Assembly (NCBI GenBank): GCA_019649035.1
Contig: BMAT01004955.1
Coordinates: forward strand, 8,840 to 33,839
Source of the DNA: Elysia marginata
Lineage: Eukaryota; Mollusca; Gastropoda; Plakobranchidae
Direction: 5' to 3'
Length of the DNA: 25,000 nucleotides
The notes under the pieces were generated by a model. That model made no database searches and had not been told where the DNA came from. It saw only the letters and a program-made list of their open reading frames with translations. This document shows positions 1 to 25,000 of the stretch, in pieces (position 1 is the first letter of the stretch; each line of letters starts with the position of its first letter). The position numbers and the translations under genes were made by a program.

Positions 1-330
1 GATCATAATCCTACACTTTATACCTTCTTTTGCCAAAATTTTGTTGCATTACGTAAATCTCTACAAGAGATGCAATGTGATTGTCATAGTCGTCGTTGAG
101 TATGTGTCTTTGTAATATGATGGTCTGTCGAGGGGGAATTGTGAAGTACTGAGTCTAGATCGAAGTTGAATTGAGCGACTGCAGGTTTAAGACGGCAAAT
201 AGTAGGACTCCATAAGAGTGCTGCTTTCCAGACGGCCCTCAGACGGCTCCGGACGACTCCAGACGGACCCCTAGAGTCCCGTCGCTATCTGAGTATCTTC
301 TGTATTCTAGACCAAGAAGACGAGCTGGAT
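1..330. other. Upstream DNA, no gene recognised
   Basis: I see no coding signal. A short degenerate run around 228-272 repeats a CAGACGG-type motif about four times, and one TCTAGATC motif lies near 153. Confidence 0.4.
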
Positions 331-715
331 CTAGAACTCGGTAGTGATGACAGCCTTTTGGACCGACAGGTAATATTTCGGACTTTGCCGCGGGCTTCTC
401 ATAAGCTCAGCAGGTCCTTGCCGCTGGGGTTGTTTTTTAAATACACAAGCATGGCGAACATTTTGTCTTCCAAATTCTTTTTTTGCTTTCCAAATTGCGA
501 CATTGTTAAGATTTAGGTTACGCGGCATCTCTCATGTGTTCCCGACACGCCTGAGCGTGTTTGATCCTCCAGCCCGACAAGCATTTTTCCAGAACTGTTG
601 GAAACTCTATTACCTTGACTAAGTTCTGCGTATCGCTAGTTTTTATATTCAGTCTATAATTTTTTGTAAGGCGGATCTTTCTAACCTGTAGTTCTTCATG
701 TATTCTGCACAACAA
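331..715 (-). other. GC-richer block with two adjoining minus-strand reading frames, unrecognised
   Basis: Two 65-codon frames lie on the minus strand in different phases, 715-518 and 528-331, overlapping by 11 bases. The first reads MLCRIHEELQVRKIRLTK at its start and the second MPRNLNLNNVAIWKAKKEF. Both have a mixed, basic composition rather than the Phe/Leu/Ile/Lys-rich make-up of translated AT-rich DNA. I match neither to a known family. This could be an exon of a divergent gene, a decayed transposon or chance. Confidence 0.25.
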
Positions 716-828
716 TAAATGATCCGATGTTGAGGCCTTGCTTTGAAAAAAAGGTGTTCATGGCACAGAGGTCATGATGACAGAGGGGTTCAAGCAGACG
801 CAGTCCGTTTTAAACCTTGCATATAACT

Positions 829-900
829 AAGATAAGATAAGGTAATTCTTTATTAATCCCCGTAAGTAAATTCAATGTACATAGTATCAAAACCCTGTAA
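829..900 (-). repeat. Possible 3' tail of a minus-strand non-LTR retroelement
   Basis: AAGATAAGATAAGG followed by TTCTTTATTAATCCCC resembles, read on the minus strand, the 3' ends of many RTE/Rex3-type LINEs, which finish in short TTATC-like repeats. The neighbouring sequence up to about 1260 has no reverse-transcriptase motif. The resemblance is short and the assignment is from memory. Confidence 0.3.
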
Positions 901-2310
901 AAAAAAACACACACAATTTACATGACATATAAAGTGTATAATAATAATATAAAAGTATAAATGTAAATATTTAAACATGGGATGTAAATATGTTCGTATA
1001 TGTATTACAAGACATGCGCTTTAATATGGTGTAAATAATATGGTCGTGTATGGATTTAGGGTTTAAACTCTAAAGTACACCAAACAGAAAAGCCAAACAG
1101 CGTCCTCAGCATCCACTCTGTAGTTGAAAACCTCAAGGACGAGCAATGAGTGTACCTGTGTCAGGGACGTTTCGATGGCTAAGCTGAAGTTGACATAGAA
1201 TTTGGTTTTAGAGTCTGTGTGGGAGGTCAGGCCTAGGGTTGGGACGAAAACACTCAAAAACGCAGTGAAGGATGAAGTGATAAAATTATGTCGTTCCTTT
1301 TTTTTTTTTGTTGAAAGAACAATGAATCCTAAGATGCTGTTGTTATATGCAAAACTAACTCAATGTTCTTTGATCTGATCTAGTAACTTCCCTTGCCATT
1401 AGTAAGCGTACTTCTCTGCACCAGCGACTGGGCAGGGAGTTTAGTTTTTTGGAGGACAGCAATGCATATTTTCGACATGTTTAGCTCACAGTAATTGTTG
1501 GCAAGTGTTTAAAAAAAAGCTTATCATGAATGTCTTGGAGATAGTCTGAAAAAGCCTTAAGTCATTATCTAGATGTTTCATCATCGGTGTTTTCAAGTGT
1601 ACACCATTCTAGGTTATATATTTTGCTAAAACGAAAGAGCTATAACGATTTGAATTCTAACGCCTTCAGAGAAAAACTTTTTTTCTTTCAGTATCGAACG
1701 TAGCTGCAACATTACTGCTTTTTTAAAAACTTGTTCAAGGTAGGCTAGTAAGGCTACAATCAATTTTTATTGTCTTGTTTTGTTTCATGCCCGTACATTG
1801 CTCGCAAACGTTTATGCAATAAAATCATCATGCAGCTGAATAAAAAGATCGGAACTCTGAAGATACTTCAGTTGCGCATGCGGCAGGCCACTCTTGTTTT
1901 CCCACATGCGCTCCATTTCAACAACTGCACCTAGCGTTGAAGAGTTCCTGCTCAGGAAATCTTTGTCGGCTAAGTCTGAAAACAAGATTCTAAAGCTTAG
2001 GCCTACGCTACTCCAGTTTTAATCATTGGTTTATGGATTCAGCAGACACAAACCAGAGATTCCACGCGATCAACCAAACAATATTCTCGATCAAGACCTA
2101 AGTAGATACTAGATCTAAACTCCATATATCTACCTAGATCTATGTCTTAAACCAGTGGAATCTGAAATCTAGATCTACCAACCAGATCTATCGAATAATA
2201 AAGGCTTTTTAAACGTAAACAAGCCTGTGTCTCCGGCTCTTGTCAGGTTAGGCCTTGCATCATTGCCATTTCATTATTTTACACTCCCTTAGCTTATTAA
2301 ATGTAATTTG
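901..2310. other. AT-rich upstream intergenic or 5' intron DNA
   Basis: I see no recognisable coding region. A minus-strand frame at 1257-1063 (64 codons) has no family features. TCTAGATC-type motifs cluster from about 2085 to 2190. This stretch may include the wdr5 promoter and first exon, but no start site or donor stands out. Confidence 0.4.
1872..1922. promoter_or_regulatory. Possible NRF1-like promoter motifs
   Basis: TGCGCATGCGG at 1873-1883 is close to the palindromic NRF1 consensus (GCGCATGCGC). A second half-like site, ACATGCGC, lies at 1914-1921. Such sites are common in promoters of housekeeping genes such as chromatin subunits. No TATA box or CpG island is evident, so a wdr5 start site here is only inference. 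Confidence 0.25.
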
Positions 2311-2318
2311 TAGACCTA

Positions 2319-2507
2319 CAATGGAATCCTGATAAAGTCAACACCTTGGGAGCGAAAAATGTGTTGACTTTATAAATGCAAGATTTAACTTTAAACATTT
2401 ATAACAAAAATAGAAAGAAATACAAAAAGGTACTGCCAAGTTTACTTTATAAATAAGCAAGAGTTTCTCTTTTAAGGTGTTGAGTTGACTTTAAGTAGAT
2501 TCCACTT
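2319..2507. mobile_element. TA-flanked MITE, CAGTGGAATCC type (copy A)
   Basis: The left end CAATGGAATCCTGATAAAGT is mirrored at the right by the complement of AAGTGGAATCTACTTAAAGT. Both continue into GTCAAC and related bases, and TA lies on each side (2317-2318 and 2508-2509). A hairpin AAAGTCAACAC...GTGTTGACTTT occupies about 2334-2374. TA targets and CAGTGGAA-type ends fit pogo/Tc1-mariner-like non-autonomous elements. The 189-bp length leaves no coding room. Confidence 0.6.
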
Positions 2508-2509
2508 TA

Positions 2510-3435
2510 GATATCTAGATCTAGATAATTGTCTAGATTTACATATTTTTATGATTCATCAAGACTTTGCAGTTTTGCCAGGTTGATAGAAATATTTATA
2601 ATCAATCAATAGATGTATACCGGCTTCAGCTTCATTTTGTTAGAGAGTGGATTTTAGAATGCAGCTGTTGAGTGGTCGATGTTGATATATTTCTAGGTTT
2701 ATTGAACTGGCAAAGTCTCAAGCGACTGCAACTGTTTAGCAGTAGGCTTACCTTCACATGTACGGCTGATCAGTTTGATTCTAAAGAGGAACACAAGTTT
2801 ACTGGCTTTTAAAATCAAGTTAATCAATGTTTCATTTATAAATTTGTACCTTGTTTGCATTGAGCTGAAAGATTGACTAACTCAGTGACTGAATAAGAGA
2901 GTTTACAAGAGACAATGAATGTTTCTTAGATGTTCTCATTTTTTTTTTCATTGGATGCTTCTAGTTCTACACTTTGCTCTAGATCTAGGTAGGGTACAAG
3001 TTTACAACAGACAAAAAGGCACTTGTAAGTAAAGTTTCATGGTCCCGTTCATTTGGCCTTAACGAAATGAAGAGAAACGGGATAGTTTTCAGCAGATTAT
3101 TTCAATTTAAATTTTGCCCTGTCCAACTAAGGCTATGAAATACTGTGAGATTTTGAAGATCTATAGATTCATATAAGTCTTTCGAACTATTTAAAATTTT
3201 TCTCTTCATTATTGTCAAGGCCAAATAGTCGGAACTATGAAACTTTAAAATCAGTGCTGAGGAAGAAGTGGCAGAGACACTAAATCTATTAACTTGCACT
3301 TACACCTCTTTCATTCCTCCTTGAAACTAACTACAAAGCTATTTTTTTGGGCACCCGGTTTGAGAGCTAACTAGTCTGAAGAATGTCATCATTTTTAATT
3401 TAAGCTTCTTTATTTTAATGTCTCCAAGTAAATTC
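2510..3435. other. AT-rich intergenic or 5' intron DNA with TCTAGATCTAG motifs
   Basis: I see no gene. TCTAGATCTAG-type palindromic motifs occur at 2514-2526 and 2978-2988. A minus-strand frame at 3299-3102 is AT-driven and unremarkable. Confidence 0.4.
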
Positions 3436-3447
3436 TCTTTTCATGAA

Positions 3448-3706
3448 GGGGGACCTAGATAGCTCAGTTGGTAGAGGCCTCTCTCTGTGGCCCAAAAGTT
3501 GTGGGTTCGAGCCACAGCCGAGCACAGTCCGGGCCCCTACTGGTTGGGTCGGTGTCAGTATAATGTGACCGGCTGAGGCTAAGTCATGGTATCCCCGCTA
3601 GTCTCTGGGTGGCAGCCCGTACATTGTCATTGGGACCCAAGCCCAGAGAGCACCTTTGAAGTGGAATTGGGCTTGGAAAATATCCATCAATCAATCAATC
3701 AATCAA
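3448..3706 (+). mobile_element. tRNA-derived SINE with intact target-site duplications
   Basis: The 5' part is tRNA-like, with A box TAGCTCAGTTGG (3460-3471) and B box GGTTCGAGCC (3504-3513) at normal spacing, which would form an internal RNA polymerase III promoter. A GC-richer unrelated body of about 170 bp follows, ending in a (TCAA)n tail from about 3686. The 12-bp duplication TCTTTTCATGAA lies at 3436-3447 and 3707-3718 with no mismatch, which suggests a fairly recent insertion. The body may hold one of the conserved SINE central domains, but I could not tell which. It lies between the wdr5 promoter region and the ATG, probably in intron 1 of the transcript. Confidence 0.88.
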
Positions 3707-3718
3707 TCTTTTCATGAA

Positions 3719-4381
3719 AGGAACCTCAGAAAACAAAAGAATCAACTCTTCCATCAACTTTGATTTTTGAATGGGAAAAATTATGCTGGAAGTGGAAACA
3801 TCTTCCAAATCTAAACCTGAATTTTGCAATCTTGGATTCACATTGAAACATTGATTCAAAGTAGTGCAAGGTTTTTGGATCAGAGGTCCGAAGACTGTAA
3901 AGTACTGGCTGTCTGTTCCCTCGCTTCAGCATGTACAAACCTAAAAATTTAGAGTAACACAGGACAGGTCAATACACCTTTTTATTTAAAAAAAAACAAC
4001 AACATTGTTTTTAGCCTGTACAGACCTAAATTCAAAGGTTTTTTTAAATCTCCATCCAAAGTTTTTTTCCAGTAAGAAATAACCTTAGTCTTATAATTGA
4101 ATGGGATTTTCTAACACCCCCCCAAAAAAAAACCAAAAAACACAAACACACTTTCACTGTTATTCTTAACCAAATTCTCGTTCTCTTATGTAATAAATTA
4201 ATTGTTCACTTTTGAGTCTTTCCCTTATTGAAACTCCTGTATTCGAACCAGCCCATCCCCCATCCTATTCCCCTCTGTCTTTATGTCTCTATCAGTCTAT
4301 TTTTTAATTTTTTGTCTTGTCTGTCAGTGTTATTCCCTTTTCTATCGGAACTTATTTTTTTCCTGAGTTCATACCGACTCT
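3719..4381. other. AT-rich DNA before the first coding exon
   Basis: No gene is recognised. It contains homopolymer-rich stretches, for example C and A runs near 4118-4140, and a long pyrimidine-rich section from about 4250. It is probably the 3' part of a 5' UTR intron. Confidence 0.4.
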
Positions 4382-4420
4382 ATTTCTAATAGTTTCTCCT
4401 TATATGCTTCTTAGGTTACC
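4382..4420 (+). promoter_or_regulatory. wdr5: Splice acceptor and translation-start context of wdr5
   Basis: A pyrimidine-rich run with a CTAAT branch-point-like motif ends in TTCTTAG, with AG at 4413-4414. Six bases of 5' UTR (GTTACC) then precede the ATG, giving the strong context ACCATGG. This implies at least one non-coding 5' exon further upstream, which I could not place with confidence. Confidence 0.6.
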
Positions 4421-20559
<16,139 letters not shown>

Positions 20560-22214
20560 CATTGCCACTTTTTAAAAAAAAATTTTTTTTTACCATTGTA
20601 ACTTAAACACTGCTTAGGGCTTTAACGCTCAACTTGAGAGATAAAACTGTGTGAAAGAGTGCCGGCTGAAAGAAAAGAAAAAAAAGCAGGTAAATGAATA
20701 GAAACTTTTATTGTTTGTGTTAGAATTTACCTCGCAGCCAATTTAAGAATGATATTTTATTTGGGTGTATTAGTAACGAAAAAAATAAGAATCTGAAATG
20801 ATTTGAGAATTTTTAGAGTGTGAAAGAATAAATAGCTCAAATTTAGGAGTAGGATAACGTTTATCCTGTTATGACGTAGAGCAGCTCTTACAATAATGAT
20901 TATATCACATTATTTTTTTTTGTGGTTGAAATAGCTTTCATAATTAATTGGCAGTGAATTCTAAATTTGTCATTTGTAATTTTTGTACATAGTAAAAAAA
21001 GTGAATGATCTAAAGAAACATGTACTAAAGGAATAACATCAAAAAAATTAGGCACCCTTCATACTTTGTTTGGAATCCTGTGTGTCACTTGCACAGAAAG
21101 AGGTTGTAAGTTACAATAAATATCTAACTTTGGCAAAAGCCAACTAGAAAAGAAAAAGCCACTCGCAGGACAATTAAATTAAGATAAGTATTGTTAAGAG
21201 ATGATAACTGTCTTTAAAAAATTGAATATAGCATTGCCTCAGTTAACATTTGTTGTTTCTCTATTTTCATCATAAAAACCACAGCTGGCACTGATTTTGA
21301 AATCTAAGAAACAATATCTATGAAGAGCTACATAAATTTTAGGGCAACCAGGGTAGCAAAAGTGGTAGTTTTCAACTTCACAATTGCTGCACCTTCAAAG
21401 TTTTAATAAATTTATAATTTACTTTTGACGTATGTCCAAAATGACGAGAAATCTTACTCATGAAGGTCCATCCCCCAAGGTTACATAAATTGTAATGTTT
21501 TCATTTGTTTTAACTCCAACAGAACAGCACAAAAGCAATTTGCATAGAGATTATAAAAAATCGGTTTGTGAAATTTGACTTTTATGCACAAAATTGTTAT
21601 CCATTACACTACAATAAGGTGCGGGGGTTTTTCGAAAAAATTTTGGTTTGGTTGGAAAGTTGACAAATATAAATTGACTAGATGAGTCATACAGAGGCAA
21701 AGTCTGCACTTATAAATTGACAAGAGCACTTGAAAGGACATACAACATTTAATGGAAGCATTTCTCATTAAAAAAACGGGTGAAAACATTAACATCAATT
21801 TTTTTTCAGTTTTTATCTCCTTAATTTGGTTGAGCATAAAAATTCTAAAATTCTTGATTTTTTTTCAAGTATTATACACAATATCACTTGATGTGGTGTT
21901 TTTTATAGATCTATAATACAAAAAAAAAAACGTTCAGGAAAAAAAACAGGATTAAAAGTTAATAGATGATATTCTCAAACATATGTATGTAAAGATATGC
22001 CAAATATGAATTGAGGAGAGGATAAATCATTTGAGAAAAGGTATAAACGGTGGTTATGTTTGTGAGCAAATCGGTCTTAAACCTCCATGGTGAAATATTA
22101 ATCTTCGACACTAAGTACGACTCTCTCTTCTCTGAAACTTGAGCGAAAACCGAACTTTTGATCAGCCACTAAGAATATTGTTATGTATGAGTATCCTAGC
22201 CATGAGCAGAATTT

Positions 22215-22580
22215 GTGGTTCAGTTCTTAAGCCTTGTAGCTTTTGCAAAACCAAAAACAGTCTCCACTCTAACCGTAGGAGCCACAGATACAAATCTATT
22301 TAAGGGCCCTGACAGAGTAAACGCCTCAGTTGTCTCCATTTTGCACTTGCAGTCAATTGAGCTCCACAAAATACACACTACACACCTAGCGGTCGTAAAC
22401 GCTTTAAATTTTATTGCAGCTGCAAGTGAATTCGCACCACAATTTTTCATCTCACCTGCTCCGCGTTGGCTAGTAGTAGTACTAGTCACAGTCCATTTGC
22501 AAATAAAATCAAGCAGCATAAAAAACATACTTCAATTCCGCTTGGGCACCAAGTCCGCACCACCTCTTGTAGGGCCTTAA
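22215..22580. other. Less AT-rich block with overlapping frames on both strands, unrecognised
   Basis: A plus frame of 121 codons (22215-22580) and a minus frame of 102 codons (22528-22220) share this stretch. The base composition is more even than its AT-rich surroundings. The minus frame has several Cys and basic residues, but neither shows a known motif. It may be an inserted repeat or a decayed coding fragment within the 3' UTR. Confidence 0.3.
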
Positions 22581-23809
22581 GAGAAAATGATTGCTTAAGA
22601 AAGGATAAAAATGTTCAGCCATAGTTTCTTCAAAGGATGAAACATTGTTGCTGGAATCAAGAAATCTCACTACTGTACTGTATTTTGTGTTATGAAAGGA
22701 AATTGCTTGTCTATGATGAAATTGGGCAGGGCTTTGGCTGAAGTTAAAAAAATTACATGGTTTTTTTACACTAAAAAATGGGTAGGCACAACACTGAATA
22801 TACAGTAATCTTGAAAGGACTTCTCTGTATAACTCATTGTTAATGTAAATATATGTCAAATGAGTTTTTTCAGTCTTTAATGTCCTAAACGACGAATAGC
22901 TTCATATGACTTGCACCTGCTTCAAATGATAGATGTGCTGATAGTTTTTTTTTTTACTGATATTATGAAACAATTCCTTAACTATTTCATCCATTAATAT
23001 TTGAAAAACTTCTTGGTGTTAATATTATAAATCTATGCAAAAAAACAAAACAAACGACAACATAAAACAACTCTTTATTTTTGATTCTTTGAAATTTTAA
23101 AACAGAAAGGAAAACAATATTTTGTAAAGTTCAAACTTCCAACCATGGATAATCGATTTATTGGGACTGGGGTACATGTATTTTGCCATGTAGAAATTAC
23201 GCAAACTTAAACTATGTATGGAAGAAACCTGTAAAGGTTTTAATTATTTAAAATGAAATTGCAAACGCATAACTGTAAAAAATAATGCTGTTGAATTTTA
23301 CTTTGAGTTTGTCAATGCTGAATTGTTTTTTTTTTCTTTTCTGTCCTTGTAAATGTTTTAGCCCCTAATGTGTTTGCATCAACCTTTTGAACAAGGGCAA
23401 TATTTCTGAAAAAGAAGCATGTTGCAAAACAGTGTGAAGTAAATTTATGCATATTGTTCTCCAAGTTGTCTATGAAGGTGAATTTAATTATAGTCCAAAC
23501 TTTTTAAAACCCACGGGAAAAAAATTTAGCTTTCAATTACAGTCAGGTCATATAATTTGAAGGTGAATAATTCAGGTATTCGCTAAATCCAAACTATATT
23601 TTGATTATTGATTTTATCATTATTTTGTAATGTATACCAGCTAATAAAATTTTGGATAACTTCAATTTTAGTTTTATTCCCATTGGGTGTGAAATATCCA
23701 AACTGGACTGTGTAAATTAGTAACGATGAAGGGAAATACTTTGCCAGAGTAATAAGGTATACCTGACAAGCATGAAAAAAATTTGTTTGTATCCCTCTTG
23801 GTAATTATT

Positions 23810-24076
23810 AAATGTTCTGCAAAAATACTTGATTCATAAAGCTGAGATTTTCAACTGGGTTGGTACGATATTACTGAAAATGATTGATTCAATCCTCCAC
23901 CATTTAAAAAGAAGTGGCATCGCTGTCATTGTGTCAACCTGTTTTTTTTTTTTAAATGTTCTGGAAAAAATGCTTAATTCACAAGGCTGAGATGTTGAAT
24001 GGGTTGGAATGATATTACTGATAGATTGAACCTTATGTTTAAAAAGAAGTGGCGTCACTGTCAGCCTGTTTTTTTA
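23810..24076 (+). repeat. Tandem duplication, period about 144 bp
   Basis: AAATGTTCTG starts at 23810 and again at 23954. Each is followed by A-run, CTT-ATTCA-AA-GCTGAGAT, GGGTTGG, GATATTACTGA, AAAAAGAAGTGGC and CTGTTTTTTT in the same order. The units are clearly alike but carry scattered substitutions. It sits just before the most distal poly(A) signal. Confidence 0.8.
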
Positions 24077-24150
24077 CCCAATAGCCTGTATTTTTCAATT
24101 TATAGCTGTTAATGTGTCAATTTCAATAAAGTTCTTGTAGAAACACCCTG

Positions 24151-25000
24151 CTTCTGATTTTTCTCCCCTTTCTCTGTTACCCATGACTTGATAACTTGTC
24201 ATTATCTCAGACTAAATAAAATTTGTTTTTAAGCAAGCGGGGGTTTTAACCATGACAAAAAGAAAAAGAAAAACAACTTATTACTTTTTTGGAAAAAGCT
24301 TGGCCTGTCGCATTTTCAGGACCAAATAGAACCCAAAATGCCTGTTTCTGCAAGCAGTTTGTTCCATTCAAAATGCAGAAAAATTTATGACACAAGGGTT
24401 GTATTACACCTTGGTAATATCCGATGCCTTGGCCTGTGCTTTGGTTTCATTTTCAAGTTGCACTTACAAAAAACTTTCATCTTATAAATTTGTAAAAAGA
24501 ATATGTGGGAAAGTTTGCTACTAGCACAGAGAGGTAATTTAGGCTAATTCAACTTGTACATTGCCACAACTAGGCCTTTGTGTAATATAAAACAAACATA
24601 AAAAGAATGTGACTGTACATTTTTTTAATAATCTCCGTCTCTTCTTGCCACAGAATTATATACAATTAGTCCAGTTCACATAACAAAATTTTAACTTTGA
24701 ATGATCCAAAAATCAAATTATGAGTGTACATAGTGGACCTCGTATCCAACAACCTTGGGCTTGATAAACCCTTGCATTCAACGATCTGAAATAAAGTCCT
24801 AATTTGTTTCCTTCTTTAACCTTTACAAATTTCCTTGTACAGAACAAACCTGTTTTAGAATAAATAAATAGTGGAGGCAGCCATTCAAGGAAGCGAGTCG
24901 CTTAGAGAGGCTGAGCAAGGACCTTTGCCATGAAACTCCTTTTAGGAGCGTAGTGGCAACATGGTATAAGCTATATTTCTCTAAGTGGCAAGGCGGTGGG
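24151..25000. other. Downstream DNA, no gene recognised
   Basis: AT-rich intergenic sequence to about 24865, then a clearly GC-richer stretch (24870-25000) containing a small CTCCTTTTAGGAG hairpin. The GC-richer end runs off the window and could be the edge of a repeat or of another gene. Confidence 0.35.

Larger units (their letters stand above)
20560..24150 (+). other. wdr5: Probable long 3' UTR of wdr5 with several poly(A) signals
   Basis: Sequence after the stop is AT-rich. AATAAA occurs at 20827-20832, 21115-21120, 21405-21410, 23643-23648 and 24125-24130. The last two are followed by T- or GT-rich stretches, so they are plausible distal ends. A Pumilio-type UGUAAAUA lies at 22844-22851. 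No terminal exon of another gene is evident. How far the transcript really runs is inference. Confidence 0.5.

Noticed and set aside
3450-3525. A functional tRNA gene
   Set aside because: The A and B boxes are tRNA-like, but the acceptor stem does not pair. The sequence continues into a SINE body with a (TCAA)n tail and target duplications, so it is a SINE head.
24937-24955. Histone mRNA 3' stem-loop
   Set aside because: CTCCTTTTAGGAG has a T-rich loop and short stem, but not the conserved stem bases or the purine-rich downstream element, and no histone gene is near.

Overview
This window holds one intron-rich animal gene, the orthologue of WDR5, set in AT-rich non-coding DNA full of small repeats. 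WDR5 is the seven-bladed WD40 propeller shared by the MLL/SET1 (COMPASS) histone H3K4 methyltransferases and several other chromatin complexes. I reconstructed 13 coding exons on the + strand (4421-20559). All introns are GT-AG, and the reading frame is continuous for 351 codons plus a TAG stop. The protein matches the vertebrate WDR5 sequence, as I recall it, almost residue for residue from the first blade onward. Only the low-complexity N-terminal tail is longer, by 17 residues.

Organism: a metazoan, because the gene is densely interrupted and carries a classic tRNA-derived SINE, pogo/mariner-like miniature elements and a CR1/L2-like LINE tail. The protein variants, the AT-rich introns and the many TCTAGATCTAG-type motifs would suit a gastropod mollusc. 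That placement is inference, not proof.

Layout: 1-4414 is upstream DNA. It contains an unrecognised, relatively GC-richer block with two minus-strand reading frames (331-715), a possible retroelement tail near 829, possible NRF1-like promoter motifs near 1874-1921, a TA-flanked MITE (2319-2507) and a SINE with perfect 12-bp target-site duplications (3448-3706). A strong splice acceptor just before the ATG implies an upstream non-coding first exon that I could not place. The gene then runs from 4415 to past 20559.

Intron 7 (4.4 kb) is the richest. It carries three MITE candidates and a roughly 2.8-kb element with terminal inverted repeats, many copies of a GCGTAA/TTACGC motif and no recognisable transposase, interrupted by an assembly gap. 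Intron 8 holds a cluster of direct and inverted copies of an intronic repeat, split by a LINE-like tail. Downstream, 20560 to about 24150 is probably a long AT-rich 3' UTR with several poly(A) signals, and 24150-25000 is unassigned.

I found no second recognisable protein gene, no CRISPR array, no rRNA or functional tRNA gene and no virus-like element. The most novel-looking items are the transposable elements, above all the 2.8-kb inverted-repeat element in intron 7.
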